64,000 nt of DNA from an uncultured Eubacteriales bacterium (GTDB taxonomy: Bacteria; Bacillota; Clostridia; Oscillospirales; Oscillospiraceae): contig UQXI01000006.1 in NCBI GenBank assembly GCA_900544975.1, positions 1 to 64,000 on the forward strand, written 5' to 3'. The translations under genes were made by a program, and so were the position numbers. A model generated the notes under the pieces. It worked only from the letters and a program-made list of their open reading frames with translations. It was not told where the DNA came from and did not search any database. Positions 8,485 to 15,679 of the stretch are shown here, one piece after another. The number at the start of each line of letters is the position of its first letter. Position 1 is the stretch's first letter.

Positions 8485-9035
8485 CCTGGGAATTTTCCGT
8501 GCTGGACTTCATCCAGGCCCACCTGCGCAGCGGGATTGGCGACATTGTGATGCCGCTTATCACACACCTGGGGGATAGCGGAGTGATTTGGGTTGTTCTG
8601 GCCCTGGTACTGCTGATTTACCCTAAAACGCGAAAGACAGGAGCCGCCCTGGCGGTTTCCCTCGCCCTGGAGGTAATATGCTGTAATCTGATTTTGAAGC
8701 CCTTTGTGGCCCGCATCCGTCCCTGTGACATCAACACGGCAGTACAGCTGCTGATTCCCCGCCCCGACGATTTTTCCTTCCCCTCCGGGCATACGGGAGC
8801 CTCCTTCGCGGCGGCGTCCGCTCTGTATTTCAGCGGGAGCAAGCTGCGGTTCCCGGCCCTGATTTTGGCGGCGCTGATCGGATTTTCCCGGTTGTATCTC
8901 TATGTCCACTATCCCACCGATGTGCTGGCAGGGGCGGTGCTGGGGGCGCTCCTAGGCTGGGTGGGTTGCACCCTGATTCGTCTCGTGGAGAGGAGGTTTT
9001 ATCACCATGACCACTCCGCTCAATTTAGAAGTTGA
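8478..9035 (+). CDS. PAP2-family lipid phosphatase
   Basis: A 185-residue PAP2 phosphatase with the signature blocks LKPFVARIRPC (KxxxxxxRP), FPSGHTGAS (PSGH) and SRLYLYVHYPTDVLAG (SRxxxxxHxxxD). About five membrane segments. Members of this class dephosphorylate undecaprenyl-diphosphate or other lipid phosphates at the outer membrane face. ATG 8478 is chosen because the preceding frame has no homology and the overlap with the zinc-ribbon stop gives coupling. The DUF368/PopT transporter two genes downstream supports a C55-P recycling role (inference). Confidence 0.88.
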   Translation: MLTWEFSVLDFIQAHLRSGIGDIVMPLITHLGDSGVIWVVLALVLLIYPKTRKTGAALAVSLALEVICCNLILKPFVARIRPCDINTAVQLLIPRPDDFSFPSGHTGASFAAASALYFSGSKLRFPALILAALIGFSRLYLYVHYPTDVLAGAVLGALLGWVGCTLIRLVERRFYHHDHSAQFRS

Positions 9036-9300
9036 AGCGACTCTTGAACTTGAAATTTTATCCGGGCGCATCCCGCCCGGACAGAAGCTGCCCTCCATAC
9101 GAGTCCTAGCGGGACAGTGGGAAACCGAGCTGGTGACAGGCCGCCGCAGTGAGGCCCTGCGGGTGGCTCCTGACGCGGAGCAAATCACATACCGCCGTCA
9201 GGAAAAAGCCACTGCCCTGGCACAAGAGTGCATCCGGCATCTTAGACTCCTGGGATATTACAGCAAGGAAATGAACACGCTTATTTTCACCAGCGTTTGA
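9007..9300 (+). pseudogene. GntR/YtrA-like HTH regulator, internally shortened
   Basis: The N-terminal block (ELEILSGRIPPGQKLPSIR) matches GntR-family DNA-binding domains of the YtrA type, and the C-terminus (CIRHLRLLGYYSKEMNTLI) resembles the family's final helix. The recognition helix region that should read like a V-N-P-N-T-V motif is missing, replaced by WETELVTGRRSEALRVAPD. At 97 residues it is about 25 shorter than intact relatives. It overlaps the PAP2 3' end by 29 bases. A deletion with frame preservation is likely; residual DNA binding is doubtful. Confidence 0.55.
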
Positions 9301-9314
9301 AAGAAGGAATCCAC

Positions 9315-10247
9315 ATGGCATTAAAACTGTTTCAAGGCTTCTGCATGGCTCTGGCGGACAGCGTCCCCGGTGTGTCCGGCGGCACGGTGGCCTTTATCCT
9401 GGGCTTCTATGAGCCGTTTTTGAACGCCATCCACAGCCTGTTCGGCAAAGACCCCGCCGCCCGGCGGGCCGCGTTTTTCTACCTTCTAAAACTGGGCATC
9501 GGCTGGGCCATGGGGCTGATTGGCTCCATCTCACTGCTGGCCCGGCTGTTTGGGAGCAACATCTACTTTCTCAGTTCCCTCTTTTTAGGGCTTACCCTGG
9601 CCTCCATCCCCTTCATCGTCAAGGCGGAGCGCCGGCAGATCTTAGGAAAACCGCAAAACTGGCCTTTCGCCCTGCTGGGGCTGTCGCTGGTGTGCGGCCT
9701 GACTTGGTTTCGGGCCGTCTCCCCCAGCGGCGGCGCACTGGACTATACCGCTCTGGAACCGCTCCAGTACGGCTATCTGTTCCTTTCCGGCGCGCTGGCC
9801 ATCTCCGCCATGGTGCTGCCCGGCATCTCCGGATCATCCCTGCTGCTGATTATGGGGGTGTATCTGCCCACGGTCAATGCGGTGCATTCCCTGCTCCACT
9901 TGAATCTCGCCGCACTGCCGGGGCTGTGCGCATTGGCTCTTGGCGTGCTGGCGGGGGCGGCGCTGTCGGTTCGCGCCCTCCGCGCCGCCCTGCGGAAACA
10001 GCGCAGCCGGATGCTCTGGCTGATTTTGGGATTGATGCTGGGGTCCCTTGTCTCCATTGCGGTGGGACCCGCTGCTTTAGACCCGCCATGTTCTCCGCTG
10101 GGTCCGGACAATTTCAGTTTTTTCGGTTTCCTGATGGGTATTGCGGTTCTGCTGGGCTTGGAGGGCCTGAAGAAACTGACACAAAAGCGTGAACACAGGG
10201 AACAAGCCGCGTTTATGGATCAGGACGGTCATACGGAGGCACTATGA
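9315..10247 (+). CDS. popT: DUF368 / PopT-type polyprenyl-phosphate transporter
   Basis: A 310-residue DUF368 membrane protein. Members (PopT) have been implicated in returning undecaprenyl phosphate across the membrane. The family hallmarks are visible near the start (ADSVPGVSGGTVAFILGFYE) and in the second half (SAMVLPGISGSSLLLIMGVY), the paired G-x-S-G-G/S re-entrant motifs. About eight hydrophobic segments. ATG 9315 follows AAGAAGGAA; the TTG at 9297 lacks such a site. Together with the PAP2 protein it would complete lipid-carrier recycling. Its stop overlaps the ATG of the following flippase remnant (ATGA). Confidence 0.88.
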   Translation: MALKLFQGFCMALADSVPGVSGGTVAFILGFYEPFLNAIHSLFGKDPAARRAAFFYLLKLGIGWAMGLIGSISLLARLFGSNIYFLSSLFLGLTLASIPFIVKAERRQILGKPQNWPFALLGLSLVCGLTWFRAVSPSGGALDYTALEPLQYGYLFLSGALAISAMVLPGISGSSLLLIMGVYLPTVNAVHSLLHLNLAALPGLCALALGVLAGAALSVRALRAALRKQRSRMLWLILGLMLGSLVSIAVGPAALDPPCSPLGPDNFSFFGFLMGIAVLLGLEGLKKLTQKREHREQAAFMDQDGHTEAL

Positions 10248-10818
10248 GCGCGTCGGAAAGACATTCCGAATCGAATTTTGGGTCTGGCGTTTTGACCATT
10301 TTGGCTTCCAGTTGGTGGTGAAGCTGCTGGGTCTGGTCTACCGGCTGGCCATCACCAATATCGACGGATTTGGCGATGTCGTCAACGGTTACTACAACGC
10401 GGGATTTCAGATCTATACTCTGCTGCTAGCCCTTTCCTCTGTGGGCATCCCCAGCGCCACCTCCAAGCTGGTGGCCCGGGCGGAAACCGCTGGGAATCAA
10501 AGGCGGAGCGGGGACGTTTTCCGCACTGCCATGGCGCTGTTCTTTGGCATTGGTCTGCTCAGCGCCGCCGCCCTCTATCTGGGCGCGGACTTGACTGCCT
10601 GCTTTGTCATCCAGATGGACGGGGGTACAGGGGACCCTCCGGACCCTGTCCCCCGCTGTCCTATTCGCCTGCCTGTCCTCCGTCTTGCGGGGATACTACC
10701 TTGGATTGGGGTTCGCAAAGGCCACCGGCAGTTCTCAAGTGGCGGAACAGCTCCTGAAATCTGTCTTAACCGTGGTGACGGTTCTGGCACTGACTGGCTA
10801 TTCTGCCCAGGCCATGTC
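10244..10818 (+). pseudogene. polysaccharide/lipid flippase (SpoVB/MurJ-like MOP family), frameshifted and truncated
   Basis: Pieces in three frames rebuild the N-terminal third of a MOP-family flippase: the start MSASERHSESNFGSGVLTI, then VVKLLGLVYRLAITN, YYNAGFQIYTLLLALSSVG, SKLVARAE, and then FACLSSVLRGYYLGLGFAK and VAEQLLKSVLTVVT. The first frame change is a one-base loss near 10310; the second is an extra G in the GGGGG run near 10620. The rest of the gene (about 300 residues) is missing, cut off at a group II intron fragment. Intact relatives have about 450-550 residues. Confidence 0.8.
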
Positions 10819-10871
10819 TGCCGGACGGATTCGGGTCTTTCACCCGATAGGACGTGCCTCACCGGGCGCAC
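10819..10871 (-). mobile_element. 5' end fragment of a class C group II intron
   Basis: Read on the minus strand from 10871 the sequence begins GTGCGCCCGGTGAGG and continues to AAAGACCCGAATCCG, matching the 5' end of class C group II introns (GUG-starting, with the GGG...CCCGAA domain I hairpin) and matching the second copy at 43262. Only about 50 bases remain; the rest was lost in the deletion that also truncated the flippase. The hairpin at 10877-10917 lies just upstream on the minus strand, as class C target sites require. Confidence 0.65.
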
Positions 10872-10876
10872 ATGCG

Positions 10877-10925
10877 GCAGAAGGCCGAGTACTCAATGGA
10901 AGTACCCGGCCTTCTGCTTTGTTAA
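10877..10925. terminator. terminator-like hairpin, likely the intron target site
   Basis: Long stem GCAGAAGGCCGAGTACT / AGTACCCGGCCTTCTGC with a seven-base loop, followed on + by TTTGTTAAAT. On the minus strand it is the 5' exon hairpin immediately preceding the group II intron fragment. Class C introns typically insert just after intrinsic terminators. Confidence 0.75.
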
Positions 10926-11020
10926 ATCTTCGAGAAAAAATTCAGCCCATGTCGGTGTCGTGGCCCGCCGCCCATTTCGATGCACCAACCCCTATCAACG
11001 AATGAAACGGAGGAAACGAA

Positions 11021-11190
11021 ATGTTTGATACCAAGAGCGATTATGCGCTGAATAAGCGGGGCAAGAGTGCCATCGTCTGCTCCAGCGCTACCGGCGCACA
11101 TATCCGGCTGACCCGTGAGGACTTCGCCAGCGAGGAAGCGTTCAAGCGGTGGAAGTCCTGGTCTGACCAAGACACAGTATCGCCGTTTGT
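11021..11190 (+). pseudogene. N-terminal fragment of an ICE-encoded sigma-like protein
   Basis: MFDTKSDYALNKRGKSAIV and IRLTREDFASEEAFKRWK match the start of a conserved protein of Clostridia conjugative elements usually annotated as an RNA polymerase sigma-like factor. A good site (AAACGGAGG) precedes the ATG. Homology stops after about 55 residues; the reading frame then runs into integrase-derived DNA in the wrong frame. It is a deletion scar. Confidence 0.55.
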
Positions 11191-11249
11191 GGTTGCACTA
11201 CGTTCAGAAATCAAATCCCCCAGCATTGCCAGTCTGATGTGCCGGATGG

Positions 11250-11453
11250 CAAAGGAAAAGGTCCCGGTTTGGAGGACTTCCATTTCCAACGTTCACCAGC
11301 AATCTTCTTTCCTACGGTGCGGCCCCCAAGGATGTGCAGGAGCTGTTGGGACACTCGGATGTCAACACGGCCATGAACATCTACGCCCACGCCACCAGGG
11401 AGGCGAAGCGTTCCAGTGCAAGGCTTCTGGGCAAGGTAGCGCGCAACGGCTGA
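11250..11453 (+). pseudogene. C-terminal remnant of a tyrosine recombinase/integrase
   Basis: In the frame ending at TGA 11451-11453 the sequence reads SNLLSYGAAPKDVQELLGH and NTAMNIYAHATREAKR. This covers the catalytic LLGHSDV and the nucleophile Tyr (IYAHA) region of phage/ICE-type integrases. The upstream HDLRHT box is damaged or absent, so no active enzyme remains. It is joined to the sigma-like fragment, marking the former end of an integrative element. Confidence 0.7.
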
Positions 11454-11598
11454 CGGTTTTTCCCTTAAGTTTTCTTGCAAGGGAAAAGGGCAGGTAGGCA
11501 GGGGCAGAAGCCATTGAAAATACTGGATTTCCGGGGGATGTTAGCCCTGTTAATTGACAAACTATCAGTTTGCAATAGGCCTTTATGGATGTAGCGAA
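11454..11598. other. intergenic, weak hairpin only
   Basis: Contains the imperfect pair TTTTCCCTT / AAGGGAAAA near 11458-11489, which might stop minus-strand transcripts from the folate S-component gene. Nothing else is recognised. Confidence 0.35.
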
Positions 11599-12630
11599 TC
11601 AGCCCTTTTCAGGGGTAACTGTCAGACCGGTGATTTCATCCGTGTTGTTCCGCACCAGGACGGCGGAGCCCGTAGCCGTTAAGGTCAAGGTGCCGTCGCC
11701 TTTGACGTCGGCGGTACGGTATCCGGCGGCTTTGGTGAGGTCCGTATCCGGGGAGGTCTCATAGACCTGGAACTCCACCGTGGTATCTCCCCGGAGCTGC
11801 TTGAAGACCTTCTTCAGGACGATGATCTGGTCGTCTTCAATGAGCCCCTGGGTCCGGGCGTCTTCGGTGAGGGCGGTGTTGACCTCCACCTTCTCCTCGG
11901 TGCTCAGCCGGGAGGCCTGATCATTGTAGTTGTAATCGTAGACGAAATATCCAGCCACACAGCCAGCTGCGAAGAGGAAGAGGACGCCCAGAAGGATGGC
12001 CTGCCGCTTCTTCAAGAGCAGGCGATCCCCGGTGTCATATTCCAGATGCATCCGGTAAGCCAAGGGAATCATCGCCATTAGGAAGAGGATCAGCAGCACC
12101 GATTCCAGGGGAAACAGAGCCAAATTCTTAAAAATCCGGGGAAGCTGGAACAAGGCATAGGACTTATTGAAAACCACATGGTAATACCAGGCCATGATGG
12201 GAGAAGTCATAACAATGTTGACGAAAAAGTCCACACAAAACCGGGAGAGAATCACCCGGGTTGCCGTTACCCGAGCCCGGTACAGGAACAGGGCGAAAAC
12301 CAGAGAGCCAGCCATTTCTGTGAAGATAAAGGGGAAAAAATACACACCCGATGGGAACAGCAGGCACCCCAACGTGTCGGATACGGCAGCAGACAACGCG
12401 GCCACCACAGGGCCGAACACCATGGCGCCCAAGGCATTGATGAAGAAGCCGACGTTAATTTTCAGATCTGCAGCAATGGGAATGCTCAGGCCTTTCAGCG
12501 CCACGCGAAGTGCAATCATCAGAGCGGCAAACACCAGAATTTTGGTGTCCTTCAGCTCCAGCGCAGCGTCGCGCCAATAGGCCTTGGAGAAGGGGGTTTG
12601 GTACAGGGCGGTGGATTTGGTTTGATTCAT
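11599..12630 (-). CDS. ECF transporter S component, folate (FolT) type, with C-terminal extension
   Basis: A 343-residue substrate-binding membrane subunit of an energy-coupling-factor vitamin transporter. Residues about 25-210 form the FolT-like S component (ISIP/INVGFFINALGAMVFGP, AVSDTLGCLLFPSG). After a further membrane helix (about 215-240) a soluble C-terminal domain of roughly 105 residues follows, absent from normal S components of 170-200 residues. It is preceded by a tetrahydrofolate riboswitch, which makes folate the likely substrate. No EcfA/EcfT genes are in the window. AGGAGG precedes the ATG. Confidence 0.87.
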   Translation of the reverse strand: MNQTKSTALYQTPFSKAYWRDAALELKDTKILVFAALMIALRVALKGLSIPIAADLKINVGFFINALGAMVFGPVVAALSAAVSDTLGCLLFPSGVYFFPFIFTEMAGSLVFALFLYRARVTATRVILSRFCVDFFVNIVMTSPIMAWYYHVVFNKSYALFQLPRIFKNLALFPLESVLLILFLMAMIPLAYRMHLEYDTGDRLLLKKRQAILLGVLFLFAAGCVAGYFVYDYNYNDQASRLSTEEKVEVNTALTEDARTQGLIEDDQIIVLKKVFKQLRGDTTVEFQVYETSPDTDLTKAAGYRTADVKGDGTLTLTATGSAVLVRNNTDEITGLTVTPEKG

Positions 12631-12699
12631 AAGACGGGACCTCCTAAATTTTGATGGGGCCGGGTGGGCAGCAACTGCTGCGTCTCAAGGCGCGCAGAC

Positions 12700-12736
12700 A
12701 AATAAAACACTCCCCACAGGCCAAAGCCTGGGGGAG
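12700..12736 (-). terminator. intrinsic terminator in the folate leader
   Basis: On the minus strand, CTCCCCCAGGC / GCCTGTGGGGAG with a short loop (12710-12736) is followed by TGTTTTATTT. It lies between the THF riboswitch and the S-component gene and is the probable OFF-state structure of the switch. Confidence 0.8.
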
Positions 12737-12848
12737 CCAAAATTTGCCAGCATGTGCGCCAGTGGGAGGGACGGCCAGCCGTGCAGCCTTCCCCAATGCC
12801 CAACTGAGCATCGTTGCTACATAAAGGAGGTTGTTCCACCTATATGCA

Positions 12849-12943
12849 ACAGCGGGTGCGGACCATCTATCGCGGAGAAACTCCTTCGTCTGCCAGACAA
12901 CTCCCCATTTTGGCAGCACTTCACGCAGAGGGTCCTACTCTGT
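12849..12943 (-). promoter_or_regulatory. tetrahydrofolate (THF) riboswitch
   Basis: The minus-strand sequence shows the THF-I aptamer landmarks in order: ACAGAGTAGG, GCGTGAAGTG, AATGGGGAGTTGTC, ACGAAGGAG, CTCCGCGATAGATGG and CCGCACCCGCTGT, with ACAG/CTGT closing P1. Position (just after a promoter, before a terminator and a folate S-component gene) fits repression by folate. It mirrors a second THF switch on the opposite strand at 13096. Confidence 0.85.
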
Positions 12944-12951
12944 CGGGAAAC

Positions 12952-12980
12952 ATTTTATACGAAAAAGGCCCTGTTGTAAA
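12952..12980 (-). promoter_or_regulatory. promoter of the minus-strand folate transporter
   Basis: On the minus strand, -35 TTTACA (12975-12980) and -10 TAAAAT (12952-12957) with 17-base spacing, placing the start just before the riboswitch. Confidence 0.65.
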
Positions 12981-13049
12981 TACCAAATTTGAAAAATTTG
13001 CAAAATAGGGAAGGAGGTGGAATGTCGACGAAAAATCCAAAAATTTCTA

Positions 13050-13077
13050 TTGCATTTTGGGAAGAATCTGATACAAT
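13050..13077 (+). promoter_or_regulatory. promoter of folT-folC
   Basis: -35 TTGCAT (13050-13055) and -10 TACAAT (13072-13077), 16-base spacing, immediately upstream of the plus-strand THF riboswitch. It is divergent from the promoter at 12952-12980. Confidence 0.65.
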
Positions 13078-13095
13078 GACAGTTGTCCAGCGTCG

Positions 13096-13192
13096 CAGGG
13101 AGTAGGAGATTTCGCGTTAAGTACCGTTCGGATGGGAGGTTGCCGGCGGGCGAAGGGGCTGTGCCCCGCGATGAATTTTCCGCAACCGCCTG
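13096..13192 (+). promoter_or_regulatory. tetrahydrofolate (THF) riboswitch
   Basis: Aptamer landmarks: GGGAGTAGG, TTCGCGTTAAGT, GGATGGGAGGTTGCC, GGGCGAAGGGG, CCCCGCGATGAAT and CCGCAACCGCC, with CAGG/CCTG closing P1. It precedes folT. The expression platform appears to act on the ribosome site, see the hairpin at 13312-13334. Confidence 0.9.
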
Positions 13193-13311
13193 AGCCGGAT
13201 GCCCGGCCGCGGCAGGCCGTGACCCGCTTCTGCCGTTTGGTCCAAAAACGCTGGTAGCCCAGCGTCCACGGGGGCATGACAGCTGGCGCAAACCGCACAT
13301 TCCCCTCTGAA

Positions 13312-13340
13312 CCTCCTCCATTTTTGAAAGGAGGACTTTT
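13312..13340 (+). promoter_or_regulatory. hairpin sequestering the folT ribosome site
   Basis: CCTCCT at 13312-13317 can pair with AGGAGG at 13329-13334, the folT Shine-Dalgarno sequence, and a short T-run (CTTTTTT) follows before the ATG. It could therefore block translation or end transcription depending on folate binding upstream (inference). Confidence 0.6.
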
Positions 13341-13342
13341 TT

Positions 13343-13936
13343 ATGTCCAAACAAGCCGTTACCAAAGAAATCCGGCCCGCCGCCAAGGGGCGCATGGCCA
13401 CCCGTGTCGTTGCAACCTGCGCCCTCTTGTGTGCCCTGAGTGTGGTATTTGCCCGGTTTACTACGGTGATGCCCTCGGCCATCAGCCGGTTCTCCATTGA
13501 GGCGGTGCCCATTGCTCTGGCGGGATATTTCTTTGGCCCCCTTGCCGGTCTCATGGTGGGTGCGGTGAGCGATACGGTGGGCTGCCTGTTCTCTGGCTAC
13601 GGATGGGATCCGGTGCTGACCGTATCTCCCATGCTGCTGGGTCTCTTTGCGGGCCTTCTGCGGCCGGTGCTCTACCGGATGGAGAAGCCCTGGGACTTCT
13701 GGCGGGGGGCCGTAACCCTGCTGCAGGGGAAGGTGCTGGGCAGCGTCCTGTGGCAGAGCTACTGGCTCATCTTCCTGGGCTATTCCAAGAAGGCCATCGG
13801 GCCCCTCATGGCATACCGCTGTGTGGAAGCCGGCCTGGAGCTGGTGCTGGATACCCTGATTATTTTTCTCCTGTTCCGTACCGGGATCTTCCAGCGGATG
13901 GGACTTTGGCGGCCCAAAGCATCCAAACAGAATTAA
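13343..13936 (+). CDS. folT: folate ECF transporter S component
   Basis: A 197-residue ECF S component. The family region is clear: ALSVVFARFTTVMPSAISRF, EAVPIALAGYFFGPLAGL, GAVSDTVGCLFSGYGWDP, and later membrane helices to about residue 185. It would capture folate and work with a shared EcfAA'T module encoded elsewhere. AAAGGAGG is ideally placed before ATG 13343. It lies behind a THF riboswitch and upstream of folC, so uptake and polyglutamylation are likely co-regulated. A longer paralogue is encoded divergently at 11599. Confidence 0.92.
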   Translation: MSKQAVTKEIRPAAKGRMATRVVATCALLCALSVVFARFTTVMPSAISRFSIEAVPIALAGYFFGPLAGLMVGAVSDTVGCLFSGYGWDPVLTVSPMLLGLFAGLLRPVLYRMEKPWDFWRGAVTLLQGKVLGSVLWQSYWLIFLGYSKKAIGPLMAYRCVEAGLELVLDTLIIFLLFRTGIFQRMGLWRPKASKQN

Positions 13937-13946
13937 ACATCATTCA

Positions 13947-13974
13947 CGGCCCCTGCCCGCAAAGGCGGGGGCCG
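13947..13974 (+). terminator. hairpin between folT and folC
   Basis: CGGCCCCTGCC / GGCGGGGGCCG with a six-base loop, followed by ATTTCAT only. Probably a weak terminator or processing site giving less folC than folT message. Confidence 0.5.
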
Positions 13975-13996
13975 ATTTCATAAAGGAGATCGTGCT

Positions 13997-15265
13997 ATGA
14001 ACATCACAGAAGCCCTGACTTATATCCATTCCGTCTGCTGGAAGGGGTCCATCCCCGGCCTTTCCCGGACCCAGGAGCTGCTTCACCGGATGGGGAACCC
14101 GGAGAAAAGACTGAAGTTTGTCCACATTGCCGGGACCAACGGCAAAGGCTCCACCGCCGCCATGATTGCCTCCATCCTGCGCAAGGCGGGCTACTGTACC
14201 GGTTTGTACACATCTCCGTTTCTGTTCCGGTTCAACGAGCGGATGAATGTGAACGGCGTGGACATCGCAGATGAGGAGCTGGCAGAGATTACGGAATTTG
14301 TCAAGCCCCATGCGGAGGCCATGGCGGATCACCCTACAGAGTTTGAGCTGGTGACTGCCATTGCCATGGAATACTTTGCCCGGCGGCAGTGTGACATTGT
14401 GGTCCTGGAAGTGGGACTGGGGGGAGAGCTGGACTCCACCAATGTGATTGATCCGCCGGAGGTGGCGGTGATCTGCAACCTGGGCCTGGACCATACAGAG
14501 GTGTTGGGCAATACCTTGGAAGAGATTGCAAAGGCCAAAGCGGGAATCATCAAGCCCGGCTGTACCGCCGTGTTGTACCGGGGGACGCCCTCTGTGGAGG
14601 CAGTCTTTGAGGAGACCTGCAACGCCCAGGGCGTGGAGCTCCGCAAGGCAGACTTTGACGCACTCACCGCCCGGTCCCACAGCTTTGCAGGACAGGTGTT
14701 TGACTTTGGCCCCCGTTTGTCCTTGCAGATTCCCCTCCTCGGAGCGCATCAGCTACGCAACGCCGCCGTGGCGCTGACGGCGGTGGACTGCCTGATCCGG
14801 CGGGGCTGGGAGATTTCAGAGGAGCAGATCCGGGACGGACTGCGGGATGTGGTGTGGCCCGGCCGGTTCGAGCTGCTGCGGAAGCACCCCGATGTGATTG
14901 TAGATGGTGGGCACAATCCCCAGTGCCTGGAGGCCCTGGCTCAAAATGTCCGGGATTACCTGGATGGACGGGAGATCACCGCCCTCACCGGTGTGATGGC
15001 GGATAAGGATTACACCCACATGTATAAAACCATGGCCCCCCTGGTGACCCGGTTTGTCACGGTGACCCCGGACAATCCCCGGGCCATGGCGGCAGATGCG
15101 CTCAAGGAGATTTTGACCCCCTTCGGCAAACCTGTTACAGCTTGCACCACGGTGCCCCAGGGCGTGGAGGAGGCCCTCCGGCAGGCTGGCCCCCAGGGGC
15201 TGGTGTTGGCCTTTGGCAGCCTGTATATGGTGGGAGACGTGCGCAAGACAGTGCTGGGCGTGTAA
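13997..15265 (+). CDS. folC: folylpolyglutamate synthase / dihydrofolate synthase
   Basis: A 422-residue Mur-ligase-family enzyme that adds glutamate to folates, trapping them in the cell. The P-loop is HIAGTNGKGSTAAMI, followed by YTSPFLFRFNERM, the metal/ATP region EVGLGGELDSTNV, HTEVLGNTLEEIAKAKAGI and the C-terminal VDGGHNPQCLEAL. Length matches FolC. AAAGGAG precedes ATG 13997. Sixty bases after folT and under the same THF riboswitch. Confidence 0.95.
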   Translation: MNITEALTYIHSVCWKGSIPGLSRTQELLHRMGNPEKRLKFVHIAGTNGKGSTAAMIASILRKAGYCTGLYTSPFLFRFNERMNVNGVDIADEELAEITEFVKPHAEAMADHPTEFELVTAIAMEYFARRQCDIVVLEVGLGGELDSTNVIDPPEVAVICNLGLDHTEVLGNTLEEIAKAKAGIIKPGCTAVLYRGTPSVEAVFEETCNAQGVELRKADFDALTARSHSFAGQVFDFGPRLSLQIPLLGAHQLRNAAVALTAVDCLIRRGWEISEEQIRDGLRDVVWPGRFELLRKHPDVIVDGGHNPQCLEALAQNVRDYLDGREITALTGVMADKDYTHMYKTMAPLVTRFVTVTPDNPRAMAADALKEILTPFGKPVTACTTVPQGVEEALRQAGPQGLVLAFGSLYMVGDVRKTVLGV

Positions 15266-15292
15266 GCGTTTTGATTGCCCGAAGCGCAATGC

Positions 15293-15321
15293 TTGCATTT
15301 TGCAAAGCCCTGTGCTATGAT
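15293..15321 (+). promoter_or_regulatory. promoter of the cobalamin-controlled cbi operon
   Basis: -35 TTGCAT (15293-15298), 17-base spacing, -10 TATGAT (15316-15321). Transcription would start just before a long 5' hairpin and the riboswitch. Confidence 0.6.
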
Positions 15322-15331
15322 AAGAAGGATC

Positions 15332-15375
15332 CATGCAGCAGGTGGACGGTCCAGAACATACCATCCTGCTGCATG
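15332..15375 (+). repeat. leader hairpin before the cobalamin riboswitch
   Basis: Arms CATGCAGCAGG (15332-15342) and CCTGCTGCATG (15365-15375) pair perfectly, with TGG/CCA extending inside. No T-run. It may protect the 5' end of the mRNA or terminate folC readthrough inefficiently. Confidence 0.6.
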
Positions 15376-15387
15376 ACTACGAAATTC

Positions 15388-15568
15388 ACATGGAAGTGCC
15401 TTTTTAGCCTCCCGAGGCTGCAAAGGAGAATAGGGAATCAGGTGCAAATCCTGAACGGTACCGCCGCTGTGAGCGCGGAGGCCACACATAAGGCGAAAGC
15501 CCGTCATTGGGAAACTGAGAAGGCGATGTGTCGGCCGGTGAGGCGCAAGTCAGAAGACCTGCTTACAT
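15388..15568 (+). promoter_or_regulatory. cobalamin (AdoCbl-type) riboswitch
   Basis: Contains the B12-box context: GGAAGTGCC, GGGAATCAGGTGCAAATCCT, GAACGGTACCGCCGCTGTGA, GGGAAACTGAGAAGGCG and GGCCGGTGAGGCGCAAGTC, then AGAAGACCTGC. It is followed by a strong terminator and cobalt transport genes, so it should shut off cobalt uptake when cobalamin is abundant. Confidence 0.95.
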
Positions 15569-15626
15569 GTTATGCTCTGCATGGGCTTCCAGCCCGGCAC
15601 GGGCGGATTTGTTGCGGAAAAAACGG

Positions 15627-15657
15627 CCGCGGCAGCATAGGCTGCCGCGGTTTTTTT
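15627..15657 (+). terminator. riboswitch-controlled intrinsic terminator
   Basis: Perfect stem CCGCGGCAGC / GCTGCCGCGG with a four-base loop followed by seven Ts; it is the OFF structure of the cobalamin switch, 23 bases before cbiQ. Confidence 0.92.
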
Positions 15658-15679
15658 GTCCCAAATTGGGGGGATTATC

